Source: Sarcocystis neurona (taxonomy: Eukaryota > Apicomplexa > Conoidasida > Eucoccidiorida > Sarcocystidae). Taken from it: 64,000 nucleotides of DNA. Made by a program: the position numbers and the translations under genes. The DNA lies in contig KL647291.1 of assembly GCA_000727475.1 (NCBI GenBank), positions 5,193,730-5,257,729 of the forward strand, written 5' to 3'. How positions within the stretch are numbered: position 1 is the first letter of the stretch; each line of letters begins with the position of its first letter. Below the pieces are notes generated by a model, which saw nothing but the letters and a program-made list of their open reading frames with translations, was not told the origin of the DNA and ran no database searches. Shown here one piece after another: positions 27,101-38,408 of the stretch.

Positions 27101-27400
27101 CCAGCAGGCACACACGCGTACACGCAAGCACGCGTACCACCACGGCTCTCTACACATAATACTGCCATGATGTGGCAGGCTGCTCCAGGGAAGAGTTGAC
27201 ATATCGTCTGCCGTGGACGTCTCTGCATATGCAGTTCCCTTCACTGCACGCGCAGACACGCACGAGTAAACAGAAAGCAGAGCAGTTGCAGTACAGAGTG
27301 CGAGTCTCCTCGTGGTAGTCGCTGTACTGCAGAGCACTGCCTGCAGCAGCAGCAGCTGCTGCCAGTTCACGTCTCGTACGAGATGCTGCCGAAGCAGCAT
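24110..27400 (-). CDS. Unknown protein with N-terminal signal sequence and two acidic/basic repeat motifs
   Basis: Exons: 27400 to about 27160 (true ATG at 27400), 27075-26280, and 25073 to the TAG at 24110 (or donor at 24114). The junction 26280/25073 is well supported: donor ACAG|gtaaac, acceptor tctctatgctgcag, phase 2/2, intron 1,206 bp filled with TA/CA microsatellites. The N-terminus is hydrophobic (LALCTATALLSVYSCVSA), a possible signal peptide or anchor. Exon 2 is Ala/Gln/Ser-rich with DEEEIDVSRYLRYLGKGFVH followed by VNRAWMHKPFRRRR. Exon 3 has poly-Gln and poly-Ala, then DEEEEEEEGRGLGFMHML, NFRRKLYRMRRKPRT, and ends VDDRELHTRMGKTRLYQERF and a short acidic tail. About 665 residues. 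No family recognised. A secreted or apicoplast-targeted product is possible but is only inferred from the leader. The exon 1-2 donor is uncertain. Confidence 0.55.
25131..25155. repeat. (TA)n microsatellite in an intron
   Basis: About 24 bp of TA, followed to 25370 by (CA)n, TACATA and CGTATA motifs. It lies in the 26279-25074 intron of the minus-strand gene. Confidence 0.9.
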
Positions 27401-27532
27401 CTACAGCCGAAGCAGCCTCTGTGCTGTTTTCACCCATGTCTGGCTGCCTCATGCAGACAGAAGCAAGAGGGCCGGGAGTTGCCCAGAAGCTTCTTCATCT
27501 GTCTCTTTCTCTCTCTCTCGCTACGCATCTAT

Positions 27533-27560
27533 AAATATATATATATATATATATGTATAT
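27533..27560. repeat. (TA)n microsatellite
   Basis: Alternating TA run ending in TGTATATG, just 5' of the signal-sequence exon at 27400 (minus strand). Confidence 0.85.
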
Positions 27561-27949
27561 GCTGTCATATCACGTGGCAGTGTCTGAGCAGGGGAGCAGG
27601 AGCAGCAGCAGCAGGAGTCACAGCGCTCGAGGTCCATAGACAAAGCGAAGGGTCCGCCTGTGCGTCAAAGACTGGGTTTTCAGAAGTCACAGCAGAAGCG
27701 CCCCCAACAGGAGTGCTTCACGGGATGAAGCAGCAGCAGCACCGCCAGCAGAAAGCAGCAGTCTGCTGTAGCACCCCCGCTGACAACCAACGTGAGGCGC
27801 CTGCCTGTTCAACGACCACAGCAGGGGTCACTGTTAACTTTACGCAGAATACGCGGTTCTCCTGAAGAACGCCCACCTCCGCGTAGAAACACGTGCACGC
27901 ACTGCAAGACTGCTGATGCAAGCGGTCTGACCTTCTACGGAACCATCAC

Positions 27950-28664
27950 TTGCAGCAGCAGCAGCGGACGCCACCCGTTACGCTCCTCTTCGTGAGAGGT
28001 TCAACGAACGTGCCCTCCATACGAACGACTGAGATAGAGTCGGCTGACGCCCACAACGGCGCATACCGGCAAGCAGAGAGACGAGACACCCTGTGTCTTG
28101 CTGGTGTCTATCTACGCACATAAATCCTGTACTCACGTGCACACGTATGCGCGCACTTGCAGCTGGCATTGCTCCTCGGCAGTACGAACTCGAAGGTACA
28201 CACAGAGCCGGAGCTGCGCGTCCACACGTTCGCTTCTTTCGGCTAAAAGGTAGCCACCCCGACTCAGACACACACGCAGACGAGTCGGTTGCTATTGCGC
28301 AGCGGTTGGCGGCTCTGCTTACTTTTTTGCAGCGCCCTGCTATAGAGATTTTTGTAGGCAGGGGCCGTGGCGTTCTTCGTTTTCTTCGGCTGCTGCTGCT
28401 GATGCAGGTCCTCGAAGGGCAGAATATAGAGCGGTTGCTGCTTCTGCTGTTGCTGCGACTGCGACACTCCGCTGCGGTAGTACGCGTCCCGGAGCAACTG
28501 CCATCGCTGTGCGTGCCTCTCCCTGCTCCGAGGAGGCCCGTCTCTACGCAGCTGCAGCGGGTGAAACGGCTGCAGCAGCCGCAGCCACAGCAGCAGCTCC
28601 GACGTGTGGGGGCCGCAGCTGTAGCCGCCACCCCAGACTGTTGTGTACAGCAGGCCTAGATGAC
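27950..28664 (-). CDS. Two candidate exons of an unknown Gln-rich protein
   Basis: Exon about 28664-28326 (acceptor ctgtccgcgcag, donor AAAAAA|gtaagc) encodes a hydrophobic start (HLGLLYTTVWGGG, LLLWLRLL), then SQSQQQQKQQPLYILPFEDL and a basic tail. Exon 28028-27950 (acceptor ctatctcag, donor gtgatg) encodes VRMEGTFVEPLTKRSVTGGV and a Cys run. The two join in phase 1/1. The first exon has no Met in frame, so it must be internal. The pair could be a gene of its own or link the 28.9-33.0 kb gene to the 24.1-27.4 kb gene. Function unknown. Confidence 0.3.
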
Positions 28665-28932
28665 CTGCGCGGACAGTACCACCAGCAGACGCGACCAGCA
28701 AGTTCAGGTCAGCAGCGGAGGCCGCCGGCAGGAGCAGCAACACCACGGAAACAAGCACCGACGGCAACTATTAGACACAACACGACCGCAGCGGCATCGT
28801 AGAGCAGGAGAGACAGCAGCCTGTAGCAGCAGGAGCAGAGGACCACAGCAGTCTACAACGGCAGCGGTCGCCTGGTGCAGCACGTAGAAGCAGCACCCCG
28901 TGACAACCACAAGAAGCAGCACCCGATCCCCG

Positions 28933-31900
28933 TCAGAACGCAGAGGAGAAGTCGCAGCACACGCGGCCAGACAGAGACAGCACAAGGAGACGAAGCGTCT
29001 CTTGCGACAAAGCGCAAGCGTTCAAGCTGCAGGAAAAGACATGGACAAAGAGAGTGTGTGCGAAGGCTACGACGAACCGACGTCAAAAGCATGAACCCTG
29101 TCCCCCGACGACCAAGCACGAGTACGCCACCCACCTGTGCCTGCCTCGAAGAAAGCGGCCAAGAGGAAGGTGGACGAATGAAAGAGAGGCACACGAGCAA
29201 CTGGCTCGCACGGCCCCCGTGGCCGCATCTCTCGGGGAGCCAAAGTGAGGTTCGTTCTCCTCCTCGTACCAGCGAAGCGTACGTATATATGAACGAGCTC
29301 GTACCTCCGCATACTTTAGGATAGCCACACACCAACACGTGTAAATACGTACACAGCTCTACACATACGTATATATACGTATGTACATAGACACACACAC
29401 ACACACACATACAGAGGGGTTTACGCACACAGGTACGTCCCGGACCGGGAGCGCAGCAGAGGGGACTTTCAATATGCTTCTGAGTGCGCTGTACACTCCT
29501 CGAGCGACGAAAGCAGCCTTCCACTGCAGCGCTGCCATAACAGACATAGACGGAGATAGCTGGATACAAACCCGAAGAACTTTGTATACGTACGTACATA
29601 TTTTCTCCCTCACAGCGTGCGCTGTTTGCGTACGTGCAAGGGGGCGGAGACGCGCAAATTCTTCGCACCTCGGCATAAGAGAAAGGACTCTTTGGCTCAG
29701 GGCCAGTCTTAGAGGCCGCCAATTCGTTCGGTTCAACTCCCCCTCTCTCCACAGATACGAACCTTCGTATCAACGTGTCCGTGCGTCCGTTAATGTATGT
29801 ATACATTCACGTGAGACGTAGTTCTCTGTATGTACACACGCGCACATCTGGATGTGTACCTGTATGTGCGAGTATACTTGTGCAAGTGCATAAGCATGGT
29901 GCCTCGAGAACGCACGCATGTGAATCTCTCCCCTGCACTTCAGCCTCTGCAGCTAGAGTGCAAGCACTTCGGAAGACACGTCATCCGACGCAGATACCCG
30001 GCGTGTACACACATCAGACCTGCCCTCTACAGCAGTCGCACATACATCTCACATACATATACCCCCGCATCCACACACGCATGCGCACACGATATGCTCG
30101 TATGGACCTGTACACGCACAAGCGTAGAAATGTGTGGAGGCTCGGATATTGGGCAGCTTCGGTCACGCATGTGTTTTCCCCGTCGGTGGCGCGGTGACGC
30201 ACACGCCAGCAGCACGCGACGACGGCCGCGCCAGTGCACCCCATGTGTGGGGTCCCATCTCCGCAGATGCGGATACAGGAGCTGCTTGTACACACATACG
30301 CCCCTACGTGGTAGCTGGCCGTCCATCTGCGTACGTGTTCTCCGTACACCCACGGACATCCATCTATACATAATACACAGATTTTCACGGCAGAAAATAA
30401 GTACAAATGCAGACTTACGTGTACGTACGCCTTCAGGATACCCGTATATCTGTTTCTCGCTCTTTTTGGATCAACTTACCTACCGATCTACGTGTGTTAG
30501 TATACATGCAGAGAGAGCCAAAAAGAGAGACAGAAAGAGACCGCCTTACATATACACACATCTGTCCCTCTCTTTTTCTCCCTCAGTGCGCACAAGCATA
30601 CAGTTACGCGGTAGCTCTTCAATTGGTATCCACATAGATACTTTTGGTATACACAGACTTCATCGATAGAAAGGAGCCACCCCGTCTCTATATTTGCGCA
30701 CCACGCGGGGTACAGATAAAGGTGTGCATACACGTGGACATCTCTATGACAGGTGTTTATTTGTCTGAAGACGCAGCTACACAGAGGCCGCTACATCCCC
30801 GCGTACCCCACACGAAGAAAGACCTGCCTGGGAAGCATACAGGAGACAGAAGCGTATCAGTGCGAACGGACGCATGTGCAGTAGTAGCCGAGGTGAAGAG
30901 GACAGCAGACAGACACACACGACGCTCTGCCCAGCAGCAGCAGGGTCTGCAGCAAAGTTTCTTACCCACGTAGAGCTTCTCGGCATGCGGGGAGACGCCC
31001 ACATCAGGAGCAGCGATAATTTTATATCCTTCGTCTGTCTCCCACCTTTCTCCTTCTTCTCCCCCTTCGGCACCTGTCGCTACTGCTGCTGCTGCTCCCT
31101 CTCCGCCGGCGCTTGCGGCGGATATTCTCGCCACTGCTGGCCCCCGGCCCCGCACCTCAGCAGGCGCAGCGGCAGCAGCCTGCAGCCTGGCTGCTGCAGC
31201 AGCTGCTGCTGCGCCTGCTGTTGCTACTTGACGGCCGCCGAGCACTCGCTGCAGCCGCTGCTCCTGCTGCAGCAGCAGGAGCTGCTTAACAAGATGCGTC
31301 TGCACCGGCTGTAGCAGAAACGAACAGGCGCCTTCCTGTTGCAGTTGTAGCAGCTGCTGTGTCTGCGTGAGCCACACGCGGCAGGAGACGCACCGCAGCT
31401 CCTCCAGACCATGCGAAAAGAAGCACGCCGGCGGGGGAGATATACTCAGCTCCTGCACCTGTGGAAGTGGTCTATCTCCCTGTTCGCGGTCTCCTCCTTG
31501 CCTCTTCTTCGTGCTGCTCTCTTCTCTCTCCTTCGCACTCAAAAATATCTTCTTCTTGTTTTCCTCCTGCTGCTGCTGTCCCTCGCCCTCTCCCCCTGCA
31601 ACCTCCTGCGGCTCCTCTGCGCTCATCCACCGCCGCCGCAGAAGACGCAGCAGCTGCTGCTGCTCCTCGTCAGGCAGCAAAGCACGCGCCGCAGCGACCG
31701 CCCCTCCAGGGCCCGCTGACGTCTGCGCCGCAGCTACGGCCGCACTTTGCAGCAGCTGCTCCAGGCCTCCGTACATGTCCCAGCCAAACAACTCCCTCGC
31801 TGCCGCTTTCCACGCTCGCAGCTCTCTCCGTCCCCGCTTCGCTACTTCGAGCTGCTCGACCTGCTGCAACTCGGCCAACGCATGCGCGACGTCGTTGCCT

Positions 31901-32964
31901 CTCTCGATGACCCCTCCGTCCTCCTCTTGTGGCTGCTGTCCCTTCTTCCGCTGCTGCTGCTGTCGCTGCTGCTGCTGCTCTGTTGGAGGCTGCTGCTGCT
32001 GCTGGCCCTGCTGCGCCGCGGCGCGAGCAGCGGAAAAGAGCCCATCTTCATCCCAGACAGCGGCAACATGCTGCAGCTGCCCCAGCCTGCTGTCCGGCTG
32101 CGCCCACTGCAGCAGCAGCTGCCTCACCTGCAGTTGGTCCCGCTGCTGCCTGCGGACGCCACGCAGCGCGGCTCGTAGCGGCAGCACCGCAGCAGGGAAG
32201 CGAAGCTTCTCATCGTCGACCCCCCCTATACCGTCGTCGCCCAGGCATTGGCTGCTGTTGTTGCTACTGCCGCTGCGATGCTGCTGCCGCTGCTGCTCCT
32301 CGTCGTCGCTAGAAGTCCACACCTCGGTGTCCGCATCAACGGCGGTGAACAGACGGCCGCTCCGGTGGAAAAGCTGGCCTCGGTCGAGCTGCTGCAGCAG
32401 CCCAGCTGTCGTCAACTCGCTGTCTTCGCTGCTGCTGCTGCTTCTTCGTCCGAGAGCCTCCGTCTTGGCTTGCCGCTCCCAGGCGGCACCGTCCTCCTGC
32501 AGCGCCTGCAGACAACGCAACACCAACGCGCGGTCCGACTTCTTTTGCTGCTGGGCTTGCGGCTGCTGCTGCGGCGGACGCCGCATCTGCTGCTCCTGCT
32601 GCTGCAACTGCTGCAGCTGTTGGATGAGCGGCAGCCACTGCGTCTTCAGCCGCTGGGCCCCCAACTCCTGCTGCTGCCGCGACAGCTGCTGCTGCTCCTC
32701 GCGCAGTGCGTGCAGTAAGTCAAACGAAGAAGCCGCAAAGTGCGCTTCCGGATTACGCAACAACCCGGCAACTAGCTCAGCGTACTCCTGCTGCGTCGCA
32801 CTAGCTGCTGCTGTTGCTGCTGCTGTCTCCGGCAAGTCCTCTGCTCCGCTGCCCTCACTGCTGCTATCCTCCGACTCCATAGCGGCCTCTTCCTCACTGC
32901 ACGCCTCCTCCAGCAGTGCAGCAGCCGCTCCGGTTGTTCCGTCCACTGCCGCCATCGCTGCCAT
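28933..32964 (-). CDS. Gln/Ala-rich large unknown protein with short 3' exons
   Basis: Exon 1 is 32964-30966, with an ATG followed by 666 codons and a donor gtaaga in phase 1. It is dominated by Gln, Ala, Arg and Ser/Glu runs. Structured islands are YAELVAGLLRNPEAHFAASS, WKAAARELFGWDMYGGLEQL, ELRCVSCRVWLTQTQQLLQL and, at its end, GYKIIAAPDVGVSPHAEKLY. Likely later exons are a piece beginning near 30284; 29559-29437 (phase 0/0, LSPSMSVMAALQWKAAFVAR then GVYSALRSILKV); about 29276-29135 (donor CACAG|gtgggt); and 29026-28933 (acceptor ttttcctgcag, LSQETLRLLVLSLSGRV, TGA). The exon near 30284 is uncertain because all three frames are open there. No family is recognised. The Gln/Ala runs are typical coccidian expansions and tell nothing about function. 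Confidence 0.5.
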
Positions 32965-33148
32965 AAAACGCAGCTGCCAGAGGAACCCGAAGCAGGGACA
33001 GCTAACAAATGCAGGACCGGCAGGGGCGGCAGTAGTGCCAGGAAAAGTAGTCCGCGCCGGGATGCTTCAACAGCGTCAGATCGCAGGAAACAACCGAGTT
33101 ACAGCAGCCGTGCAATTAGCCGCCGTATATAACCAGCACCTGTGTTAA
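31367..33148 (+). other. antisense open frame, probably not a gene
   Basis: A 593-codon Cys/Ser/Leu-rich frame lies exactly opposite the CAG/GCA-rich exon 32964-30966. Triplet repeats without stops keep several frames open on both strands. There is no domain and the composition is extreme, so I treat it as a shadow. Confidence 0.7.
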
Positions 33149-33305
33149 ACACAGGAAACGGTTCTTTCTTTGTCACCCGGCCGTCCTACACGAGCTCCTC
33201 AGTAACTTCCTACACCTGATACATTTAGTTGCTGTGCCTGGCTTCCTGACGGCGATGACTGTATCTATTTTTGTCCAGCGTCGTCGTACTGAACAGCTGG
33301 CTCAC

Positions 33306-33433
33306 TTTGTTTAACGGCACAATATTTTGAAGTTCTGCCTCAACCGACCACACGACAATTCTTGTCGACGCTGCCGGATGAGAAGCATTGTCCCTTCTCT
33401 TCCCTGGGTCTAGGCAGTACACCTCCGTCGAGA
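33306..33433 (-). CDS. single candidate exon, function unknown
   Basis: Acceptor catttcttcag and donor AACAAA|gtgagc bound a 128-nt open exon (phase 1 in, 0 out) encoding STEVYCLDPGKRRDN and RIVVWSVEAELQNIVPLNK. It reads like real protein. Neighbouring minus-strand frames at 34320-34720 (ARFQSGHRAQVEPSFDGYQA; SQKGQFLLHDVAQKERC) may belong to the same gene, but I could not join them. Confidence 0.35.
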
Positions 33434-33851
33434 CTGAAGAAATGTTCTGATTTTCTGCTCTTCTGCATCTCTGCCTTTTTTCCTTGCCGTTGTCGACCGA
33501 AAGGCGGCGGGCAGAGGCGCTCTTGCCGTTCTCAAGAGAGTTGACGCTGCGGGAGGTAAAAAACGTGGTGCGGAACGCGGAAATCACCTATGCCTGCGTT
33601 GCACATGCAGAAAATCCAAGAAGAAGGAAGAATCGATGTTCCCGCCCTCCGTCTGACAGCTCCTACTCCTCGTGCTGCCGACTCTGCTTAGAGGACTGCG
33701 GCTGCCCCGACACAGTCAGTGTTTGTCTTGCTGGCCGCGTGTGGAAGAAGAAGAATCTCCTTGATATTGTTATGGCTGCGTTATTGCTGCTGCCGCTGCT
33801 GCAGCTGCTTTTTCCCTTTTTCTGCACGCACCCCTGCTGTATTGTTGCGGC

Positions 33852-33923
33852 GACTGCTGCTGCTGCGGCTGCTGCTGCGGCTGCTGCTGCGGCTGCTGCT
33901 GCGGCTGCTGCTGCTGCTGTTGT
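33852..33923. repeat. 12-bp minisatellite (GGCTGCTGCTGC)n
   Basis: About five copies of a 12-bp unit of CTG triplets interrupted by one CGG/GCG. It reads as poly-Ala or (Gln-Gln-Gln-Pro) depending on frame and strand. It lies in a region with no firm gene and is likely a slippage product. Confidence 0.85.
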
Positions 33924-34319
33924 AGCGCAGCGTGACGACCGCATGCAGCCCACCAACACGGGCTGCAGCAGCAGCAGCGCAGCAATGGTGGTGGGAGTAG
34001 GGGGGTGTTGTACTTTTTTCGCATGCAACATCTCGATTGAGCCCTTCATTAAGACGGTGAGGAACTACCGCGGTGCTCCCATATTGTTACCGGGCGGTGT
34101 CTTAGAAAAACGACGCCGGCTTTTCACTGTTGTCCCTTCAGCAGAGGGGCTTGTGAGGCGCTGTGTCGCACACCTTCTGTGCGTGAACGCAGGAGGCACG
34201 TGTCTGAAATTTTTCAAAAGGCCTCCCTTCTGTATGTTGCATGGGAGCCTTGATTCGAAGACTTTACCAGCGTCTGCAGTAGGAGGCAGAAAAACGAAGT
34301 ATACTCCGCTCTGTTGTGC

Positions 34320-34720
34320 CTAAAAGGCGAGTATGAACCGAGACACATCCCCGTTGAGTATGGGGCAGCCAAAGAAGAAAGCGGCTTGGTAGCCGTCGAA
34401 GGAAGGCTCAACCTGTGCTCTGTGGCCTGACTGAAATCGTGCGAGACTGAAAACTCGTGTCGTTTCTCTTGTCATCCGCCTCGATCTTGTTCTAAAAGAC
34501 AAGAATTCCGCGGCATCTCTCTTTCTGTGCTACGTCGTGTAGAAGGAACTGGCCTTTCTGCGACGGCTCAGTTAGCACCGCACGAAAAGGAGGAGTTCTT
34601 TTCTTCTTGCGAACGCGTGTACAATAGCTACTAAAGATTCCCACTTCCCTCCACTGGTCTGCTGCTGTGCGTGGAGTCTTACGGAGGAGAAAAATAGAGC
34701 CGTGTCCTTTCAATAGACAC
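34320..34720 (-). CDS. possible exon(s) of an unidentified minus-strand gene
   Basis: Two overlapping minus-strand frames give protein-like sequence. One ends in GCPILNGDVSRFILAF and a stop; the other contains FRAVLTEPSQKGQFLLHDV. I could not decide the splice sites between them, nor the start. Confidence 0.22.
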
Positions 34721-35353
34721 AGCAACAATATTCCTCTCCTAAAAGAACGTCCAGCCGGCCCCTGGTGGAAAATTCTCTCTCTGCCGGAAGGACGGCGTCA
34801 CCGATCCGAACAATATATTCAGGTATACCTCACGTCTGAAAATGAAGCACCAGGTTGGCACGAATGAAGCTACCTACTCCATTTTCTCACCGAGGCCCCG
34901 TCACGGACAGCCACGAAAGCACACATCCCTGCCTCCTGGTCAAGGATACAATCTATGCGAACATATATATATATATATATATAAGTATAGATACAGCACG
35001 TATAACAAGATACGTATGTCTAGCGGGAGATCCGGTGGAGAAGAAGAACTTTCTTCAAGGTAAAGTAAATAGCTGCTACCAGTTTTTCACAGCTGTTGAC
35101 ACCTATGTGGCCCACGGTGAAATTTCCCGTTTTTTCTGTTGCTACTGTACAGTCGTATTTCCATAAAGGAAACCCTCGTTCTGGTTTCTCTTCTGTTTGC
35201 CCTCTCCGTCCTTGTGTTATCCCCACTTTGCTCCCTCTTTCTTCACTTGTCTCTCCGTTCATCTTCGAATCTTGGCTTCTTCTCTCTCTTCCTTCTTCTT
35301 CGTCACGTCTTCCGTCGTGATCCGGTGCCGCTTTGTCCCCTCCCGTAGGCAGC

Positions 35354-38300
35354 ATGCGGCTGAAGGAGGCATGCTGCGGGATTCTCTCGAATCTCGAAGT
35401 GCTGGCGCTCCTGCGTCTGCAGGAGAAACACTTGCCGCCGCTGGGTTCGTTTCTGCGCCAGGACCAGCAGGAGCAGCAGCAGGAGCAGCAGGAGCAGCAG
35501 GACAAGGAGCAGCGACAGAGGAGACAGCAACTGGTGGAAAGTCATAAAAAGGAGGGTGGCGCTGTTGCTTCTGGTAGCTCGTTCGTTTCCTCTGACTTGT
35601 CGCAGGAGCCGCAGCTCCATCCGCAGGAGGCCGTTGTTACAACAAGGCACGTGAGCGTCGCCGGTGTGCAGCCGCAGCACGAAGAGGAGGCGGAGTATGG
35701 TCTGCAGGAAGACGGGGTTGGTTCTCTTTCTGCTCCTGGCGTGTCCCCGGAACAAGTAGTGGGGGCGGCAATAGCAGCAGCAGAAGGGGCGTGGCCTGGG
35801 ACGGGGGGAATTTCTCCTGCTGCTGCGGACGCGTTCCAGCTCTACCTGCAGAAGCACCTGCTCAATTACACCGTCCAACGCCATATATGCAACACCTGCC
35901 GGTACGCGCAGCATCTTCCCGTTGACGTTCCTGTCGCAGGTCACACTCTCCTGGCTGCCGCTGCAGAAGAAGAGGAAGCAGCGCCCGCAGCCGAAACCGA
36001 AGAAGAAAGAGAGAAGCGATTCGACCTTCAGACAGACGAGATGTGCGTGACGCATAATATTCTCGACCCGCAGCAAAGCAGCAGCAGCAGGAGATACATT
36101 AGTCACAGAAGAAGACGCAGCGAAAGCAGCGGCAGCAGCGGCAGCAGTAGTAGTAGCACTGCCCCTAACCCGCACGGCAGCAGCAGCAGCACCGGCCCCG
36201 GCCCCAGCAGAAGGGGCAGCATTCGCAGGTGTTCGGCCGCAGGAGAAGAAGGACGCAACGGACGAGAAGAGGACGGCAGAAATGTAGCGGGCGAGGAGCA
36301 GCTGTTAGGAGAGAAGTACGCTACATGCGTACGACGGTGTCTCGACGTCCTCCTGCAACAGTTCGGCTTGTACCAGGCGGAGCTGCTCCAAATATTGAAT
36401 TTGTCTCCTTTAAAACCCGTCGAAATATACGCCATAGTAGACGACTGCGCCAACAGGTGAGAACAGGCTGCTGCTGCGTCTTCCTGCTGCTGGTGCTGCT
36501 GCCGCGTGCTGCTATCGCTCCTTCGTGCTGCTGCTGCTGCTGCGACGCGCTGCTGCTGCCTCAAGCTGTTGCTATCTCGGGCCAGTGCCCACCCCAAGAC
36601 AGACGACCCTGCAGACCCCGTGCGTGTGCGCGTACGCACTCTCCGCAAGTGCGCATCCACTCCTCTGCACAGGCATTGTGAAGCACGTACAAACTTTGGG
36701 CACTTCTTCCTTCTCGTCTAGACGGCCACCTTGACGACGCAGAAAAGTTGAGGACAGCGCAGAGGTCGCTGTGGAGAAAATCTGACTGCAGAAAGTGCGC
36801 CTACACCGGCGTGCCTTCCTGGGTGGGCGCCAGTCATTCATTCTTCACGGGTGTGTCCATATATATATATATGTGCATGTATGTGTATATGGAGATACAG
36901 GTGTATAGGTGGGGAGCCTGTCTTAACGAGAGTGGATATGTACACGCGTATATGTATATGTAAATAGATGTGCATGTATATACATGTTTGTATGTTGTCT
37001 ACCTGTTGGAGTGTATGTTGAAGCGGAGATGGGCCCCTCGGTATTCGGGACGGCTAGTGTCAGCCACAGGCGTCACGTGCGCGAGTATGGAAGTACTCGA
37101 GCGGCGGGCGCTGTGTGCATCGGCAGTGTACCTACCTTTATACAAATACATATGTACGTATATATGGAGAAGTGAACGTCTCTCTCTATGTGTGCGGCCA
37201 CGTGTACGGGTAGAGCAGCGTATATGTATTGGGCAGTGGTTCTCTCTCTCTGCATATGTTGATAGATGTATACCTCTATGTCTGTGTAGAGCAGCATATA
37301 TATAGATATGGATGTGTCTACATAGATACCGATGGATGTACACGTAGATCGCGTGCGGAGCTGCGGGTAGGAAAATTCGAGCCGCCGCCCATTGGTGCAT
37401 GTGCTTTCTTACTCTTGCAGGCTAAGCGAGGCAGCAGTAGGTGACCTTCTAGAAGTTCTGCGTCACTACCTTGATGAGTGTAGCCCTGCGGCTCTTCCGG
37501 GCTTCCCCCCGTGCGCTGCTGCTGTGCTCGAGGCAGACGCATTAGCGGACACCGCAGACACGTCTGCAGCAGCAGCAGCGGCATGCGTAGGTCGCGGCGG
37601 GGCTGGTGAGGCAGACGCAGCAGCAGTCGCAGCGCTGCAAGACGAAGCACGGGCAGGGGCGACAGGCGACGTGGCCGCTGCAGCACTAGCGGCCGGCGCC
37701 GCAGAGCAAGCAGGTAGGAGTTTTGGGGAAGAAGTGCGCGGCGAGGCTGCAGGTGCAGCGAGCAGCGCTGAAGAACAGGGAAGCCGCGAGACTGCCGCCA
37801 GAGGTGGTGGAGGCGCTAGAGGCAGAGGGGGCACCAGAGGGCGACGACGTGGTGGTGGTGCTGCGACTCCTGCTGCTGGGGCTGCCGCCTCTGCTGCTGT
37901 TGCTGCTGCTGGTAGGAAGCAGCGAAGCGGGAGCAGGAAGAAGAATCAACCACTGGGTGGCGCTGGCGGCGGAGACGCAGACGCAGCAGAGCCTGCTGCT
38001 GCTGCTGCGACAGCTGCGACGCCCGAGGCGGAGGAACTTTTCTTGTTTGACACTTTCTTCGGTGATTCTTCTACGGCAACAGCTGCTCCGGTTCGCGGTC
38101 GCGACTACGCGACTGCTGCAGGTTCTGCTGCCGTTGAGACTGCTGCTGTCCCTGCCACTGCAGCAGATACCCTGGAGCTCCTTGTTGCTGCTGCCGCATC
38201 GGATGAGCAGCAGCGACGGCAGCAGCTCAGAGAAGAGGCAGTGCCCCTTCGTGGCGGAAGCAGCAGGTCACGTGGAAACACGCGGTTCAAGGACGGAGGG

Positions 38301-38408
38301 TCTGCGACTGCCACGGCTGCTACTGCTAGAGCCTCTCTCGCAGCAGCGGCAGACAGCAGCCGCCGTCGCGCTTCTGCCAAAAGCCGCGCAGCCCGCGGCA
38401 ACCCATAA
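35354..38408 (+). CDS. RNA polymerase III subunit RPC9 (Rpc17/CRCP) with large low-complexity insertions
   Basis: Exon 1 35354-36456 (ATG after a pyrimidine-rich leader; donor AACAG|gtgaga), exon 2 37421-38408 (acceptor cttactcttgcag; TAA). They join in phase 2/2; about 696 residues. Residues 10-23 (ILSNLEVLALLRLQ) match the conserved RPC9 N-terminal LSNxEV motif. Residues 319-396 contain KYATCVRRCLDVLLQQF, LTAEK-like LYQAELLQILNLSPLKPVEI and LSEAAVGDLLEVLRHYL. This is the RPB4/HRDC-type domain, corresponding to the human segment ending in NHRPVTAVEIQLMVEE. RPC9 pairs with RPC8 in the Pol III stalk that contacts TFIIIB. The human protein has 148 residues. Here a Gln/Glu/Ser-rich insert of nearly 300 residues splits the domain, and an Ala/Gly/Arg-rich tail of 300 residues follows. 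The 964-bp intron contains TA/GTATA microsatellites. The core similarity makes this the best-identified gene in the window. Confidence 0.85.
36860..37330. repeat. GTATA/TATG-rich microsatellite tract in the RPC9 intron
   Basis: Scattered (TA)n, ATGTATATG and GTGTATAG units through the middle of the 36457-37420 intron. No gene-like frame crosses it. Confidence 0.7.

Noticed and set aside
31367..33148. 593-codon plus-strand Cys/Ser/Leu-rich open frame
   Set aside because: It is the exact complement of a CAG/GCA-rich exon. Triplet repeats keep antisense frames open, and there is no domain or splice evidence.
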